Source of the DNA: Riptortus pedestris
Taxonomy: Eukaryota; Arthropoda; Insecta; Hemiptera; Alydidae
Assembly (NCBI GenBank): GCA_019009955.1
Contig: CM032232.1
Coordinates: 70,361,001-70,425,000, forward strand
Length of the DNA stretch: 64,000 bases
Direction: 5' to 3'
Part shown: in pieces, positions 45,019 through 55,817 of the stretch
Layout of the letters: each line of letters starts with the position of its first letter
How positions within the stretch are numbered: the first letter of the stretch is position 1
Translations under genes and position numbers: made by a program
The notes under the pieces: generated by a model
Databases searched by the model: none
Told to the model about the DNA's origin: nothing
What the model saw: only the letters and a program-made list of their open reading frames with translations

Positions 45019-45617
45019 TCTATATATATATAAAATTGTAACCTCTGTCTGTACATTGATTTTTTTCGCGAAATTTCACGATAACTTTTCGTTTCACATG
45101 TCATAGACACCATAACTGCATTTTGTTTCTTTGATTCTGTTTCTTTGTTTGTTTGTTTATTTGTTTGTTTGTTTGTTACCTTTTCACGCATAAACGGCTG
45201 AACCGAATTTTATGAAACATCGTATGTATATTACTAATAACCCTGAGATATACACTATAAACTAAAGCGGGAGTCAACTATTTCATTGGGCGCTAATGAT
45301 TAAACCGACCTTAAAAAAACTCGGTATGTCAATTAGCATTAATTCATCCATTAAGCTATATTAAAATTGTTAGGTTCGAACAGGAGTGGGGGTTATAAGG
45401 GAGGCAATTGGAGACAGGAAATATGACAATTTGGAGGACAGTGAAGACATATAAAAAATTAATTTTATTATTAACAAATGCCAACAAAGGGTATTAACCC
45501 TAAACACTGGGACGGGTAAATGTCAAAGTATTGTGCAAAGTAAAGCCTTGCCAAAAAAAATACCATCACCATTCAGCCTCAAATCAATTCCCGGGCGTAG
45601 CCGGGTATCTGAGCTAG
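45019..45617 (+). mobile_element. Non-autonomous Helitron, family B, internally deleted (599 bp)
   Basis: TCTATATATATATAAAATTG after A (45018) to CCCGGGCGTAGCCGGG, TATCTGAG, CTAG (45614-45617) followed by T. The middle is shortened so that parts of two internal units are joined at about 45241. The hairpin loop has one change (GCGTAG). Confidence 0.9.
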
Positions 45618-47537
45618 TCAATTATAAAAAAAAAAAACTACTTCTAAACATTGGCAACTGAAATGATAACATGCAAAACTTTAGAAATAGTAGCTGTTCT
45701 GTCGGATTTGACATTTTCCTTTTTGCAATGCGACCAGAATTATTTTCTATTAGACACAAAAGAATGTGTTTAAAAGAGAGTCTATACATACTATAAAGGA
45801 GTATGCAGAGCCACTAGTTACGTCATTCTGGAGACATTATTAATTTAATAAATTGGTTAACATAGTCTTTCAAATGAAAACTGCTATAAAGTGAAAACTT
45901 GGGGAACATGAATTGCAAGCGATCGAAAGTTATATCTTAAATCCAGCAAATATAATATGTCAGGACCCATATATACATTTTCCTCTGTACACCTGCACCC
46001 TGTAAGTCTATACTAAGCATTTTAACTTTACATATCTTGAAATAAATTATAGTCTTAATCATTTAGTAAACTAACTAGGGAAATACGATATGCAATGTAT
46101 TACTTCAATTAGCTTTAGGTACATAAGTCTGAGCAATAAATAAATATAAATAATACATAAATAATGTCAACTGAAATACACTAACTACGTAGCTCCTGGA
46201 TGGGAGGCATTTTTATAAACTTTTGTGGTTCTTTGAAAACAAACGAGAATAGTTTTCAAAGTAAAAGAATATTTGATAAAACACATGCGGGGTTTCAAAA
46301 TAAAGGAATAAATAGACGATTACAGGCAAAAGGTCAAAAATAGAGGACTCTATAATCCTTTGACTTAGAAGGATGTTGAATATCTGGCGTATATATCGTA
46401 TTACTAATACGGATGTATTAAAGGGATTGAATATTAAGGAGCTCTGAGGTAACACTTGACCAATAGTCGGCATTGACTAATAATAGGACTTGATCCACTA
46501 AGCCTTTGGAGAGAGTTTAGTAACAAATACATGGAGAAGGTCAAAAACGTCTCCTTCTCAGATCAAATATTTGAAGCAGATAAAAATTATGAGAAATGGC
46601 TCAGTAGTTTGGGGGAATACTTAATAAAACGGATTCTGGATCATTAGAATCGAAATCTTTATTTACTTGGATTATTTGATCAGAATGAATATTTCTTAAA
46701 TACGTCAACGAATAATGTTGAATTATGAGTATCCAAGAATATGATCAGCTCTCTCTTTCAGTTTCTCTTCACAACTGAACCCTAGTGGTGACCTTTTCAT
46801 CATGGTAACAGAAGCTTTAAGTAATTTTTGGTTTCCTGATAAGATGTTATTGAGTACCCATTTCGAAGTGTGGCAGCAATTTAGGAGGCACCTAGCCGTG
46901 AGGCCTTAATCCAACCTACGCCAATCCAACGCTTCATGGTGACTGTCTGATAAGATAACAAGGCTTCATTGTCAATAAACACTCTGGTCCTGCAATACTA
47001 TAGAAGAGTGTAATTAAAACTTTAAATTACTCTTTATTTTCAATCGCCTTCCGATATTTCTGTCTATATATTTATGTGTGTATATATTCCTAATAATGAC
47101 GAGGTAGGCTCGAATTTCGAAGATGGAGGAAGGTGATTGAGGTATATACAAACGATACTGAACGACAGTTTCCAAAATGCTTTACTACATCTCCTCCCTC
47201 CAAAAAAAAAAAAACTCCTCTCTTTAAGAATAAGGTTTATATGCTTACTTCTCAACACAAGTTGTACTAGATTTAAGTCAAATTAAATTGTATTCCTTAG
47301 ATGCCATATGAACACTCTGACAACAACTCTAACTGATAAAAAATGCTTTTTTAAGAATTATGTGTGCTGAATCTAATCTGAAACTAATTGTAGAGAGCAA
47401 ACACTTCTGATGTTTACTGTGAAGTTAAATTTATATCTCAATTAGGTACTTTTAAGCACCTTATGTAATGGAAGAAAAACTCACTTTTGTCATTATATTG
47501 CTCCAACGTGTCTACATAGTTAAAATTTATATATATA
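45618..47537. other. No gene identified, about 1.9 kb
   Basis: AT-rich. Frames at 46213-46473 and 47064-47258 (minus) have no motif. Nothing is recognised. Confidence 0.4.
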
Positions 47538-47840
47538 CTAGCTAAGGTACCCGGCTTCGCCCGGGAATTCATTTGAGGCTGAATGGTGATGGTATTTTTT
47601 CGGCAAGACTTTACTTTGCACAATATTTTGACATTTCCCCGTTTCAGTGTTTAGGGTTAGTACCCGTAGTTGGTTTGGAATAGAAAATGAAATATCGCGA
47701 ATTTTTATTTCAGGCCTCCTTTATAACCCCCACTCCCGTTATAACATAAACATTTTAATATAGGTTATTACCATGTAAGAATTAATGCTAATTTATATAT
47801 TCTGAGTTGTTCGAATCGGTTCAACCGTTGGTGTCCAATA
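47538..47840 (-). mobile_element. Helitron family B, 5'-truncated
   Basis: Reverse copy. CTAG at 47538-47541 after A, then the hairpin CCCGGCTTCGCCCGGG. It runs through the terminal block to GGTTCAACCGTTGGTGTCC and stops where LINE sequence starts. The segment next to CTAG (CTAAGGTACC) differs from the other copies (CTCAGATACC). Confidence 0.8.
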
Positions 47841-49412
47841 AAGTGCATAATATTCTCAAGGCGCAGAAATTTAAATGATTTACCACATCTCTATCTTAAG
47901 AACACCTTAATAGAATATGTCAACCATGCTAAATTCCTAGGTATGTCTCTCGACAGCAAACTGACATGGAATGTACATATAGACAAACTCAAAAAACGCG
48001 CATCTGAAAGGCTTAAAATTCTTAAAGTACTTGCTAACACATCATGGGGAGCAGATAGGAATACCATGCTAACAATATACAAAGCTCTGGTATTGTCTAA
48101 ATTGGACTATGGCAGTTTTGTTTACGGCTCAGCAAACTTCAATAAATTATGCAAACTAGATGTAATTCATAATGCTGGGCTACGTTTATCCATAGGAGCC
48201 TTCCGCTCTAGCCCAGCAATAAGCTTGTGTGCTGAAACCGGAATCCCACCATTGACATTCAGAAGGCAAAAACTGGCAGCTAAATACTTATCCAAACTAG
48301 TGACACAGAGAGGTCACCCGACATTTCAGAGTATATTCCACCCTCTCTACTCACGGCTATACGACCAAAACCCCACAACACCAAAACCTATTGGAATTAG
48401 GCTGAATAACATAACAGACAAACTATTGCAAAACTCAGTCTTGATGAATTCGACCCAACTCCACCTTGGACAATTCAAGAAATATCTATAGATACAGGAA
48501 TCACCAAACTCATAAACAAATCGTCTCAAGAGATCAACTATTGGAAAATAAAGGAAGCCTTCATTAATAAAATAGAAAAATATCAACACCCAAAGATAAT
48601 ATACACTGATGGTTCGAAAATTACCGAGTCTTCCTCCTGCGCCTACTACGAAGAAAATGCCTGTCAAAAATTCAAACTCAGCAAATTAACCAGCATCTAT
48701 TCCGCCGAACTATTCGCAATTAAATTCGCTCTATATCACTGCATTTGCAACCACTCAACTCAAGAAAAATTCCTGATTTGCACTGACTCGTTGAGTGCCC
48801 TATTGAGTATCAAAGATGTATTCACAAACAACCCAATAGTAAAAAAAAATACAAAATCAAATACAAATGCTCCGAGAGCTAAAAAGGGCCGTCTACTTCA
48901 TGTGGATTCCAAGCCACGTGGGAATAGATGGAAACGAAAAAGCAGATTTAGCAGCCAGAGAAGCCCATCAACTCGACTCCATCACCCCAACAACAATTAC
49001 ATCTGCAGAACTCTACCAACCACTCAAAGAAGAAATTAATAAAAACTGGCAACACATGTGGAATGAAACCCAGAACAATAAATTAAAAACTATTAAAACC
49101 ACCATCCGTCCATGGAAATATTCGACAAGAGACAACAGAAGAGATGAGGTTGTATTAGGAAGACTCCGAATTGGGCACACACGACTTACGCATGGCTATC
49201 TTATGACAAAAGATCAACCCCCGATTTGTGAGAAATGTAACACAGAACTGACTATGTCCTATCACATATTAATGGAATGCCATAAGTATACAGATATTAG
49301 AAACAAATACAATATTTCCAATAGTATAGAAGTGGCCCTTGGAGATGACCCGAAAGAACTCGATAAATTGTTTAATTTTGTAAAAAACACGAGTTTATAC
49401 AAAGAAATTTAA
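47841..49412 (+). pseudogene. LINE ORF2 C-terminus: RT thumb, RNase H, finger
   Basis: The first frame (to 48491) starts KCIIFSRRRN and gives the RT C-terminal motifs AKFLGMSLDSKLTWNVHI and LDYGSFVYGSAN. RNase H follows in another frame (about 48431-48845) with the catalytic segments IYTDGS, YSAELFAI and CTDSLSAL, and then back in the first frame (48867-49412) with MWIPSHVGIDGNEKADLAA. All four acidic residues are recognisable. The end has a C-x2-C...H-x4-C finger (ICEKC, HILMEC). RNase H after RT places it with I/R1/Ingi/Loa-like LINEs. Two frame changes, near 48430 and in the A9 run at 48840-48848, cancel each other. Confidence 0.85.
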
Positions 49413-49553
49413 AGTGAAATTGCTCGTATCCTCGTTTATATTGTTAAAATGGCGATATGGATGAGGATACCAAAATGTGAATTATAAATATTACAGGGCG
49501 ATGATAACCTGGTAGTTTTTCGCCCTAAAACCTTATACAACAATAACAACAAC

Positions 49554-49556
<3 letters not shown>
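47841..49556 (+). mobile_element. I/Jockey-type LINE, 5'-truncated
   Basis: The C-terminal third of ORF2 plus a 3' untranslated region that ends in ACAACAATAACAACAACA, a simple triplet-rich tail as in I-type elements, directly followed by a TA tract. The endonuclease and catalytic RT domain are missing because of 5' truncation, and the frame is broken twice. No TSD was found. It directly abuts a truncated Helitron. Confidence 0.85.

Positions 49557-49599
<43 letters not shown>
49557..49599 (+). repeat. (TA)n microsatellite at the LINE 3' end
   Basis: About 21 TA units directly after the ACAACA tail. Confidence 0.95.
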
Positions 49600-49602
<3 letters not shown>

Positions 49603-49880
49603 ATGAAAGTATCTTCTTTTTACATAGCCAATCGATAAAAGAGTTTCTAAGAAAAATTAATCAACGTAAATGAATATACTTTTGTTACACAACGAAATAC
49701 AGGCATTAATCGAAATTTGAAAAAAAAAATTAATATCGTTCTTTGAAAATCTGTTATTATAATCAACTCTTCTTCTAGTTATTCTATAAGAATAGGGTTC
49801 GTCAGCTGTGAACATTATTTCAGGTTCATGACTCATTTACAAAATAGTGAAAAACAATTAAAAAAATATATTATTTGTGC

Positions 49881-49884
<4 letters not shown>
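49600..49884. other. No gene identified
   Basis: AT-rich spacer. Confidence 0.4.

Positions 49885-49936
<52 letters not shown>
49885..49936 (+). repeat. (TA)n microsatellite
   Basis: About 25 TA units directly adjoining the CTAG of the following Helitron end. Confidence 0.9.
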
Positions 49937-49937
<1 letters not shown>

Positions 49938-50035
49938 TAGCTACGGTACCCGGCGATGCCCGGGAAATCATTCTTGACTGACTAATGATGGTACTTAGAT
50001 AGTAAGACTTCAATGTGTACAATTGCACTTCCCTC
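49937..50035 (-). mobile_element. Helitron 3' end, variant hairpin
   Basis: CTAGCTACGGTACCCGGCGA, TGCCCGGG on the plus strand is the reverse of a B-like terminus: CTAG, then a CCCGG/CCGGG hairpin with loop changed to CATCG on the element strand. Downstream sequence (GACTAATGATGGTACTTAG) only loosely resembles family B, so it may be a third family. Confidence 0.6.
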
Positions 50036-50249
50036 CACGAAGTAATGATTTTCCGAAATAGCCAACCCTGAAGGGTAACTTTTGGGGATTAATAGAATAG
50101 AAATATTATTATTAAAGGATAAATGAAAATGTGTTCCTAATCTACCCCTCTACACTTTTTGACTCACCGTTTTTCAATAATTCAAACCATAATCATGGGT
50201 ACCATTTATTACAATATAATATCATCTATAATGAACATATTTCCTTTCA

Positions 50250-50345
50250 AAACCCAATCCGAGCAAAAAAATTTCGAAATTCGCGTCATGAGTACGACTT
50301 TAATAGCTGATTTCCCTTCTATTTCAACGGTCTGTCTGCTAGGGG
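50250..50345 (+). mobile_element. HINE-like element, 3' end relic
   Basis: TTTCGAAATTCGCGTCATGA, GTACGACTTTAATAGCTGAT, TTCCC, then a disrupted right half of the palindrome and TCTGCTAGG. Confidence 0.55.
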
Positions 50346-51019
50346 CGGGGATTGCATTCAGTGTGCGTGTGTGTGTGTATTAGATTTGGTGGGTCGAAGA
50401 TCCCACTATTTACGTAGGTTGTCATAATAATTGTTCAATTTTTTTTTTGTATTATATAATAGATCAGCTCCAGGCCAACAATGCACACCACCACATATTT
50501 CTCTTCATCAACTACTTTACTCATGCTCTATGTGTTTTGATTGCTGTGAAGATTATCCTTGAGCTTAATATTCCCTAAAGTAATTAACATTGTCCGACAC
50601 TACCACTTAAGAGGCGCACGAAAAGACTGAGTGCAAATGGTTGTATACAAATAAACTGACCTTATCATGTTCACCTGATTGCTTAAAAATCTGATGATAT
50701 ATTTTAGATTATTTAGATTCTACAACGTGAATTTTCAGTTGAAGTATAGCTCATACAAAGGAATAAAAAAAAAAAAGAGGAGTGAATTTATAATTGAATG
50801 AGGTTTCTTAAACATTCAGGAATATGTCAGATCATGGTTGAATGTATTATTTTGACACCAGCAGCAATAACGAACAAAACATGAGTTGAAAGGTGTACAA
50901 TAATAACTAGACACCTACCGAAATTGGCCATAGTGTGAATAAATTCTTAAAGCTTTTATTATTTATTGTTTCAACTTCACCCGTCATTGCCAGTATTCAT
51001 TATATATTCTTGATATCAT
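50346..51019. other. No gene identified
   Basis: A (TG)n run at 50364-50377. The rest is AT-rich and unrecognised. Confidence 0.4.
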
Positions 51020-51222
51020 TATTATTATTTATTAACGTCCAATTTTTACTACTATAGCTAATAGGGACGGGTAATCTATAGATCACAACCCTTTTCTAGC
51101 CCGGGTAGGATTATGGATTTTATTTAATGAGTGCGTCACTAAATAAATCCCTATTACCCAGAGCCGGTCAATCTAGGTTTACAATGTGAGATTAAGACCA
51201 ATGCATTAACCTTCATATCATT
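51020..51222 (-). mobile_element. tRNA-derived SINE
   Basis: Reverse copy of the 16845 family: tail (reverse of AATAATAATA), the AACGTCCA block, the CTAGCCCGGGTAGG block, and the segment near AATCTAGGTTTACAATGTGA that corresponds to the region between the A and B boxes. The head is diverged. Confidence 0.7.
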
Positions 51223-51344
51223 AGTCATTGAGCAAGCTGCTCAGCTGTTACCAAAACTATTTTTGGAACATAATTCAACAGATTTTAACGGAATTATCCG
51301 AAATGACCCACCCTGATAATTTGTTGACTAGTTTTGGCGTGCGA

Positions 51345-51356
51345 GGGGGGGGGGGG
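51345..51356 (+). repeat. G12 homopolymer
   Basis: Twelve consecutive G in otherwise AT-rich DNA, not in a recognised element. Confidence 0.9.
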
Positions 51357-51534
51357 AGATGTACCAATACAAAATAGACAATTCAACGGACTGTTGAAAT
51401 TTCATTTTTTAGAATTCTCGAGCGTCTAGTTAAGAGTATAATGTAATAAACATGGCATTTACGGATAATGAAATTAAAAAATTAAATATTTCTATACGAA
51501 TTAAATATACAAATGACTTTTACAGAGCATTCAT

Positions 51535-51546
51535 AGCAGATTTCCC

Positions 51547-51592
<46 letters not shown>

Positions 51593-52320
51593 GTATGCGT
51601 GTGTGTGTGTGTGTGTGCGCGCGCGAGCGCGCGTGTCTACCGCTCTAGCGGTACCAATTTTTGTTTGATCGTTACCAAATTCGATATTTAATCGTTTTAT
51701 GTAAAAAGAAAGATCAAGTTCGTTAATGGATGAAATCGGACCAGTGCGAGGGGGGAGGGGTTTAGAGGAGGATTTTCGAAAATTCGAAATATCTCCATTA
51801 ATTTAAGTCGGATCGAAAAAGTGTATGGAACCAATCGTATTGAAAATCCAAAGTACTATGAATATTGTTATATACATTATTCCCCATCTAGAATATAAAC
51901 CAAGATATTTGCATTTTGCAGCCTTCAGCAAACCCCCGCTTCTACTCATGTTACTTAAACAAAACTATGTAATGTAATAAATCACATTATTCAAAGCTAA
52001 ATGCGAAATATTGTTTTCAAGAGACCTTTATTACACGAGATAAATGCATATATGTTCCGGTGAACCACCCCCCTTCCCCAGCCCGTCTGAAGTTATTGGA
52101 CTATTAAAATTTGATTGATTCGCATACAAATTATTCTGATTCATTATAGATTAAATACAGTACCAGATATAGTACCTAGTAGTAGTGAGTTTCAATAAAA
52201 TTAATATTTTATACTCTGATATATTTCAGTAATTATTTTTCTTTCCGGTGAGAGGTTGGCAAACTTGTTTGTTTAGACTCTTTCCGTCGGGAGGTTTTTT
52301 TATTATCGTTACTATTTATT
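51535..52320 (-). mobile_element. HINE-like element, TA tract fused to the 3' palindrome
   Basis: Starts AGCAGATTTCCCTTAA and runs directly into the TA tract (51552-51590). The roughly 120 bp that normally lie between palindrome and tract are gone. The body continues from CCGCTCTAGCGGTACCAAT to a CTTCTACTCATGTTAC block and a long-variant region (CCAGCCCGTCTGAAGTTATT) to about 52320. The far 5' terminus is not recognisable. Confidence 0.7.
51552..51640 (+). repeat. (TA)n, (GT)n and (GC)n-rich alternating tract
   Basis: TA repeats, then GTGTGTGTGTGTG and GCGCGCGCGAGCGCGCGTGT. About 85 bases are nearly perfect purine-pyrimidine alternation, whose GC part is a strong candidate for left-handed DNA. 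Confidence 0.85.
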
Positions 52321-53194
52321 CACTTAATATTCACGGTGTAGCATGTAACCTGAGGCGTGGTATGTCACTTTCAAATAAAATAATTTTGAATGAAGTTCAT
52401 CAAAACTGTGCGTATTTACTTTAATAGGTCTATGAGAAGGTGATAGGGAGTCGACATTGTATTTTTTTTTTTCTTAAAAGATCACTAGGATATGTAAGGG
52501 CTTAATATTTTAATTACGCCCAACTCAGAGGTAGTATATTCCTACGTGCTCTTAACGTTGTCGGCAAGTCTTCCGCTTTTGTTAATTACCAAGGCCCACG
52601 ATCGGTGAAGAAGCTTATTAAAAAGAGCAGAGAGGCTGTAGAAGAGGACAAGAGGGCAAGAGTGCTGTATTCAGAGAGAGAGCCTTCGGGATTTGCATAA
52701 GGAGTCCCACAAGGAGCTATGTCGAAACGGCAGCGAAAGGGTTAATTACCCTACTCCCTTCCTACTCTAACTATGCTCAGGGAAACTTAGGCCTCCTTTT
52801 GACTAGAGTAATTAATACCTTATGCAATTCCACAAGGATTTCCGCGGGGCCTTTGAACATTCACTATTTAACACTGCAACTCCTAAATTATACACGTACT
52901 ATTGTGTAGGCTTGTTTGTTAGTCTTCATTACGGATAACTTTGCTCAAGGATGATATTAAAAAAGAAAACACAAGCCTCTTTGACGACTCCTTGACGACT
53001 ACCGGGTATAACTAACTGCATTCTCAAGTGTTCCTGCTTTTAAAATTTCTAATTTTGTTAATGAGATCTTAGACTTCATTCGTTAAAGAAGCTTTTTATA
53101 GAACATCGTTATTAGTTCTTAAATATATAATGTAAAATAGATAAATCAGAATATTCAAAGTGTCGGTATTCTGACAGGTGGAAGTGACTTCTAT
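52321..53194. other. No gene identified
   Basis: A GC-richer patch at 52570-52760 has an open stretch (SVKKLIKKSREAVEEDKRAR, then a stop and GVPQGAMS). GVPQG resembles an RT motif, but the context does not fit, so no call is made. Confidence 0.3.
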
Positions 53195-53755
53195 TGCAGA
53201 TAGTAGAAAAAAAAAATAGCTACACTTCCACTGTAAGAATTTATTAAAATGATTGACCACTCTCGATGCAGTGAATTATCATCAGTGCCCAGTTGGTACA
53301 CAAAAAAACAATAATTAACCTATCAGCATTAAAATATTTTAGAAAAAGAGTCGAATAGATAAAATCGTCATAAAGCTGTAAACACTATCTTTCCTAAAAC
53401 TAAATACCATAAAACCTTCCACACATCAACAGGCAAATATTTAAACATAATTAAAAAAAGTTAGAACAATAACATCTGTAAACTGACTTTATTTAATTAT
53501 TTTTAAAAAGTTGCCTGTTGATGTGTAAAAGGTTATTGGTTATTTAGTTTTTGGAATGATAGTTTTATTGTTTTATGACGATGTTATCTATTCGACTCTT
53601 TTTCTAATCTTTTAATATTGATAGATTAATTATTGTTTTTGTCTGTCAATAGGGCACTGATGACGATGCGCTGTATCATGATCAGAACTGCTCTCTGTCA
53701 TTTTAATAACTATTTAAGTGCAAGTGTAGCCATTTTTTCGTCTACCTGCAAATCA
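53195..53755. mobile_element. Head-to-head inverted PLE-like tails (fold-back)
   Basis: Left arm (about 53195-53460) and right arm (about 53490-53755) are imperfect reverse complements over roughly 250 bp. Shared blocks include AGAAAAAGAGTCGAATAGAT on the left and its complement ATCTATTCGACTCTTTTTCT on the right, and ACACATCAACAGGCAA/TTGCCTGTTGATGTGT near the centre. Each arm has a CTGATGA (minus at 53285-53279, plus at 53657-53663), the hammerhead-core start seen in PLE ends, with GGGCA before it in three cases across the window. Arms are more diverged than at 61149. Confidence 0.6.
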
Positions 53756-53786
53756 GAATATAGTTCATTATGTGCATAAGCCAATT

Positions 53787-53928
53787 TAGCAAATTTCCCT
53801 TAGTGGTTTGTATGAGCCAAATTTTCGTCATGTAATAAGTAGGATCGATGGGCATTTGAAGACATTTTTCAAAAATCGCATGAGAACAACCTCAATAGCT
53901 CCTTTACCTCGGGTGAAATCTGTTGATA
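53787..53928 (+). mobile_element. HINE-like miniature, internal deletion
   Basis: AGCAAATTTCCCTTAG (like the 5' subterminal repeat) is followed after about 35 bp by TTTTCGTCATGTAATAAGTA, GGATCGATGGGCATTTGAAG and the 3' end GTGAAATCTGTT. This gives a copy of only about 140 bp with both ends recognisable, or two unrelated relics side by side. Confidence 0.5.
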
Positions 53929-53931
53929 TAG

Positions 53932-54000
53932 ACGTGTTTTCATCTGGACGATAATTTAATATACACGCTCAAACACAAATGATGTTTATATAAAGTAATC
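53932..54000 (+). repeat. Left arm of a distant inverted pair
   Basis: GTGTTTTCATCTGGACGATA, ATTTAATATACACGCTCAAA, CACAAATGATGTTT matches the reverse complement of 55326-55394 with a few differences. The pair encloses two PLE tails in direct orientation (54240-54420, 55060-55215). Confidence 0.7.
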
Positions 54001-54239
54001 TGTTGAATAAAGTTTAAAATAAAGAGTCTAAAAAGTTCCAACTTTAGATGATTGAATAATGTTTCCCCCGCCAATATATGGTAAGATCCCTTTTCAAAAA
54101 ATAATATCATAAATAATAAATAAGCCCTTTGATAACTTTTTGCTAGATATAAATGTAAGAAGCAATCTGTAATTAGATTTAATAAATGTATCATGTATGT
54201 GGGAGCTTAATAATACAATATCTAGCGAACAATTATAAT

Positions 54240-54420
54240 AGGGTTTTATTGAATTAATGTTATTATTTTTTTTAATTAAGGTTATTTTTTGCAGAAAAAG
54301 GATAGCCCCTGAAGATGTGGCATATAAGCCACAAAACATGTAGGACAGTATTAATAAAGTTTGCTTGGGTATTAATAAAAAATGTTTTTTATTGGTGACA
54401 CTAGCCATGAAACTATGAAG
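54240..54420 (+). mobile_element. PLE 3' end copy 1
   Basis: Homologous over about 150 bp to 55060-55215 (GATAGCCCCTGAAGA, AATAAAGTTTGCTTGGG, AAATGTTTTTTATTGGTGAC, GCCATGAAAC). No coding sequence is attached. Confidence 0.65.
54305..54346 (+). ncRNA. Hammerhead motif, core mutated
   Basis: GCCC (54305-54308), CTGAAGA (54309-54315), stem II GTGGC/GCCAC (54317-54332), then AAAA where GAAA is needed (54333-54336), C-AU-G, UA, and GGAC where GGGC would pair with GCCC. The G-to-A change in the core should abolish cleavage. Confidence 0.6.
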
Positions 54421-54494
54421 AAAATATTCACTACATATAAACTTCATACGTGCCAAAATTGTATTTTCTTTGTGGTTTGTATCAAGGCTTTTTT

Positions 54495-54498
<4 letters not shown>

Positions 54499-54530
<32 letters not shown>
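54499..54530 (+). repeat. poly(A) run of 32
   Basis: Uninterrupted A run. No retroposed gene is recognised upstream. Confidence 0.9.
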
Positions 54531-54534
<4 letters not shown>

Positions 54535-55059
54535 TTACCCTGAAGATGGATATTTTGCACAATTGGTATGAGCAGACAGAAGTTATGTTAGGGAAAACGT
54601 CCAATGTCGTGCAGGGTAATAAATTAATTAGATAGCTTTACATAAGAGTGTGTATATAGAGGGGAACATAGTTATTGCAAACAGCGAACACGGTTTAAAC
54701 AGGCTGCGAAGGAGCGAGTGATGTGCATGCCACCATGTTGGTGATACACCACAGCCAAGGTCTGCAAACATGAGGGCCATATTCCCCCCTTCAGTGTTTT
54801 ATGTAAGATGTTTATTTGTAGCCCGCTCCACTCATTGTCATTCGTCTCTGTCTCTTTCTCAACCCGGAACATTTTGATTACTCTTATTTCTTTTAGGAGA
54901 TTTCCCCGAGGGAAAACTGCTACGAAGCACTACTACGCGTCTTTTGAAACATTTCCTCACCATGTCCACTAATCATACCTTGGAGTTCACAAAAATAAGG
55001 CCTGTGTTGTATGTGTATATAAATGTTTTATATATGTATATATAAAGAAAGAATTAGGA
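54531..55059. other. No gene identified; short HINE-like terminus at 54890-54922
   Basis: A minus-strand frame at 54872-54672 spans a GC-richer patch without a known motif. TTTTAGGAGATTTCCCCGAG, GGAAAACTGCT at 54890 resembles the HINE-like terminal palindrome alone. Confidence 0.35.
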
Positions 55060-55215
55060 TTTTGATTAAAAATGATGTTATTATTTTTGAAAAAGCGATA
55101 GCCCCTGAAGAGGTGGTATGAAAGTCACGAAACATGTTGGGCAGTACCAATAAAGTTTACATGGGAAAAAAATGTTTTTTATTGGTGACCCTTGCCATGA
55201 AACAATAAAGAACAT
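55060..55215 (+). mobile_element. PLE 3' end copy 2
   Basis: Direct repeat of the segment at 54240-54420, about 790 bp further on, with the better preserved hammerhead motif. Confidence 0.65.
55101..55142 (+). ncRNA. Hammerhead-type ribozyme motif, intact core
   Basis: GCCC (55101-55104), CTGAAGA (55105-55111), stem II GTG/CAC (55113-55128), GAAA (55129-55132), C-AU-G as minimal stem III, UU (cleavage position after 55138), GGGC (55139-55142) pairing with GCCC as stem I. The triplet GUU fits the NUH rule but is usually weaker than GUC or GUA. Confidence 0.65.
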
Positions 55216-55325
55216 ATAAAAATATTGGGCCTAGAATAAGAAGAATTAGTGAATATTAATTCTGCACATGTTACCATAAAATGGTGAGGAAAAAAATCAT
55301 TAGACAATCTGATACTCACAGAACC

Positions 55326-55392
55326 TAATTACTTCATTCAAACTTCATTTGTGTTTGAGTGTGTATATTAATTTAGCGTCGAGATAAAAACA

Positions 55393-55394
<2 letters not shown>
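55326..55394 (-). repeat. Right arm of a distant inverted pair
   Basis: Reverse complement of 53932-54000 (CTTCATTTGTGTTTGAGTGT, GTATATTAATTTAGCGTCGA). Confidence 0.7.

Positions 55395-55396
<2 letters not shown>

Positions 55397-55450
<54 letters not shown>
55397..55450 (+). repeat. (TA)n tract
   Basis: About 27 TA units at the HINE-like position. Confidence 0.95.
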
Positions 55451-55451
<1 letters not shown>

Positions 55452-55817
55452 TTGTCTGTTACTAGTCTAGAGGTAGTAATTTTTGTTTCGTCGTTACCAA
55501 ACTCGCTATACTACCATTTAATGTAAAACCAACGTTTAATTTTGTTAAGAGTGGAAATCTGACCACCTGTCAAAGAGCAGAAAATAGGAAATTCCAATTA
55601 TCTGCGTTACCATAAGACAGATCGAGATATTAAATATAACCAATATTGTGGTAAATTTAATGTTCTATTAACATTATTTTCATTGTGAGAAGTTCGGCTT
55701 TCTGCTCCAGCGGTTTGAATTTTTGTTGGTTTGCAAATTTTCGATAGTAATGCGTCCATCTTCGTCTGGCAATGTTTTAATTTGAATAGTTACTTCATTC
55801 AATAATATGTTTTGGAT

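Noticed and set aside
52570..52760. GVPQG in an open stretch, suggestive of a reverse transcriptase motif
   Set aside because: A stop lies just before it and the flanking residues do not fit RT order, so it is likely chance.
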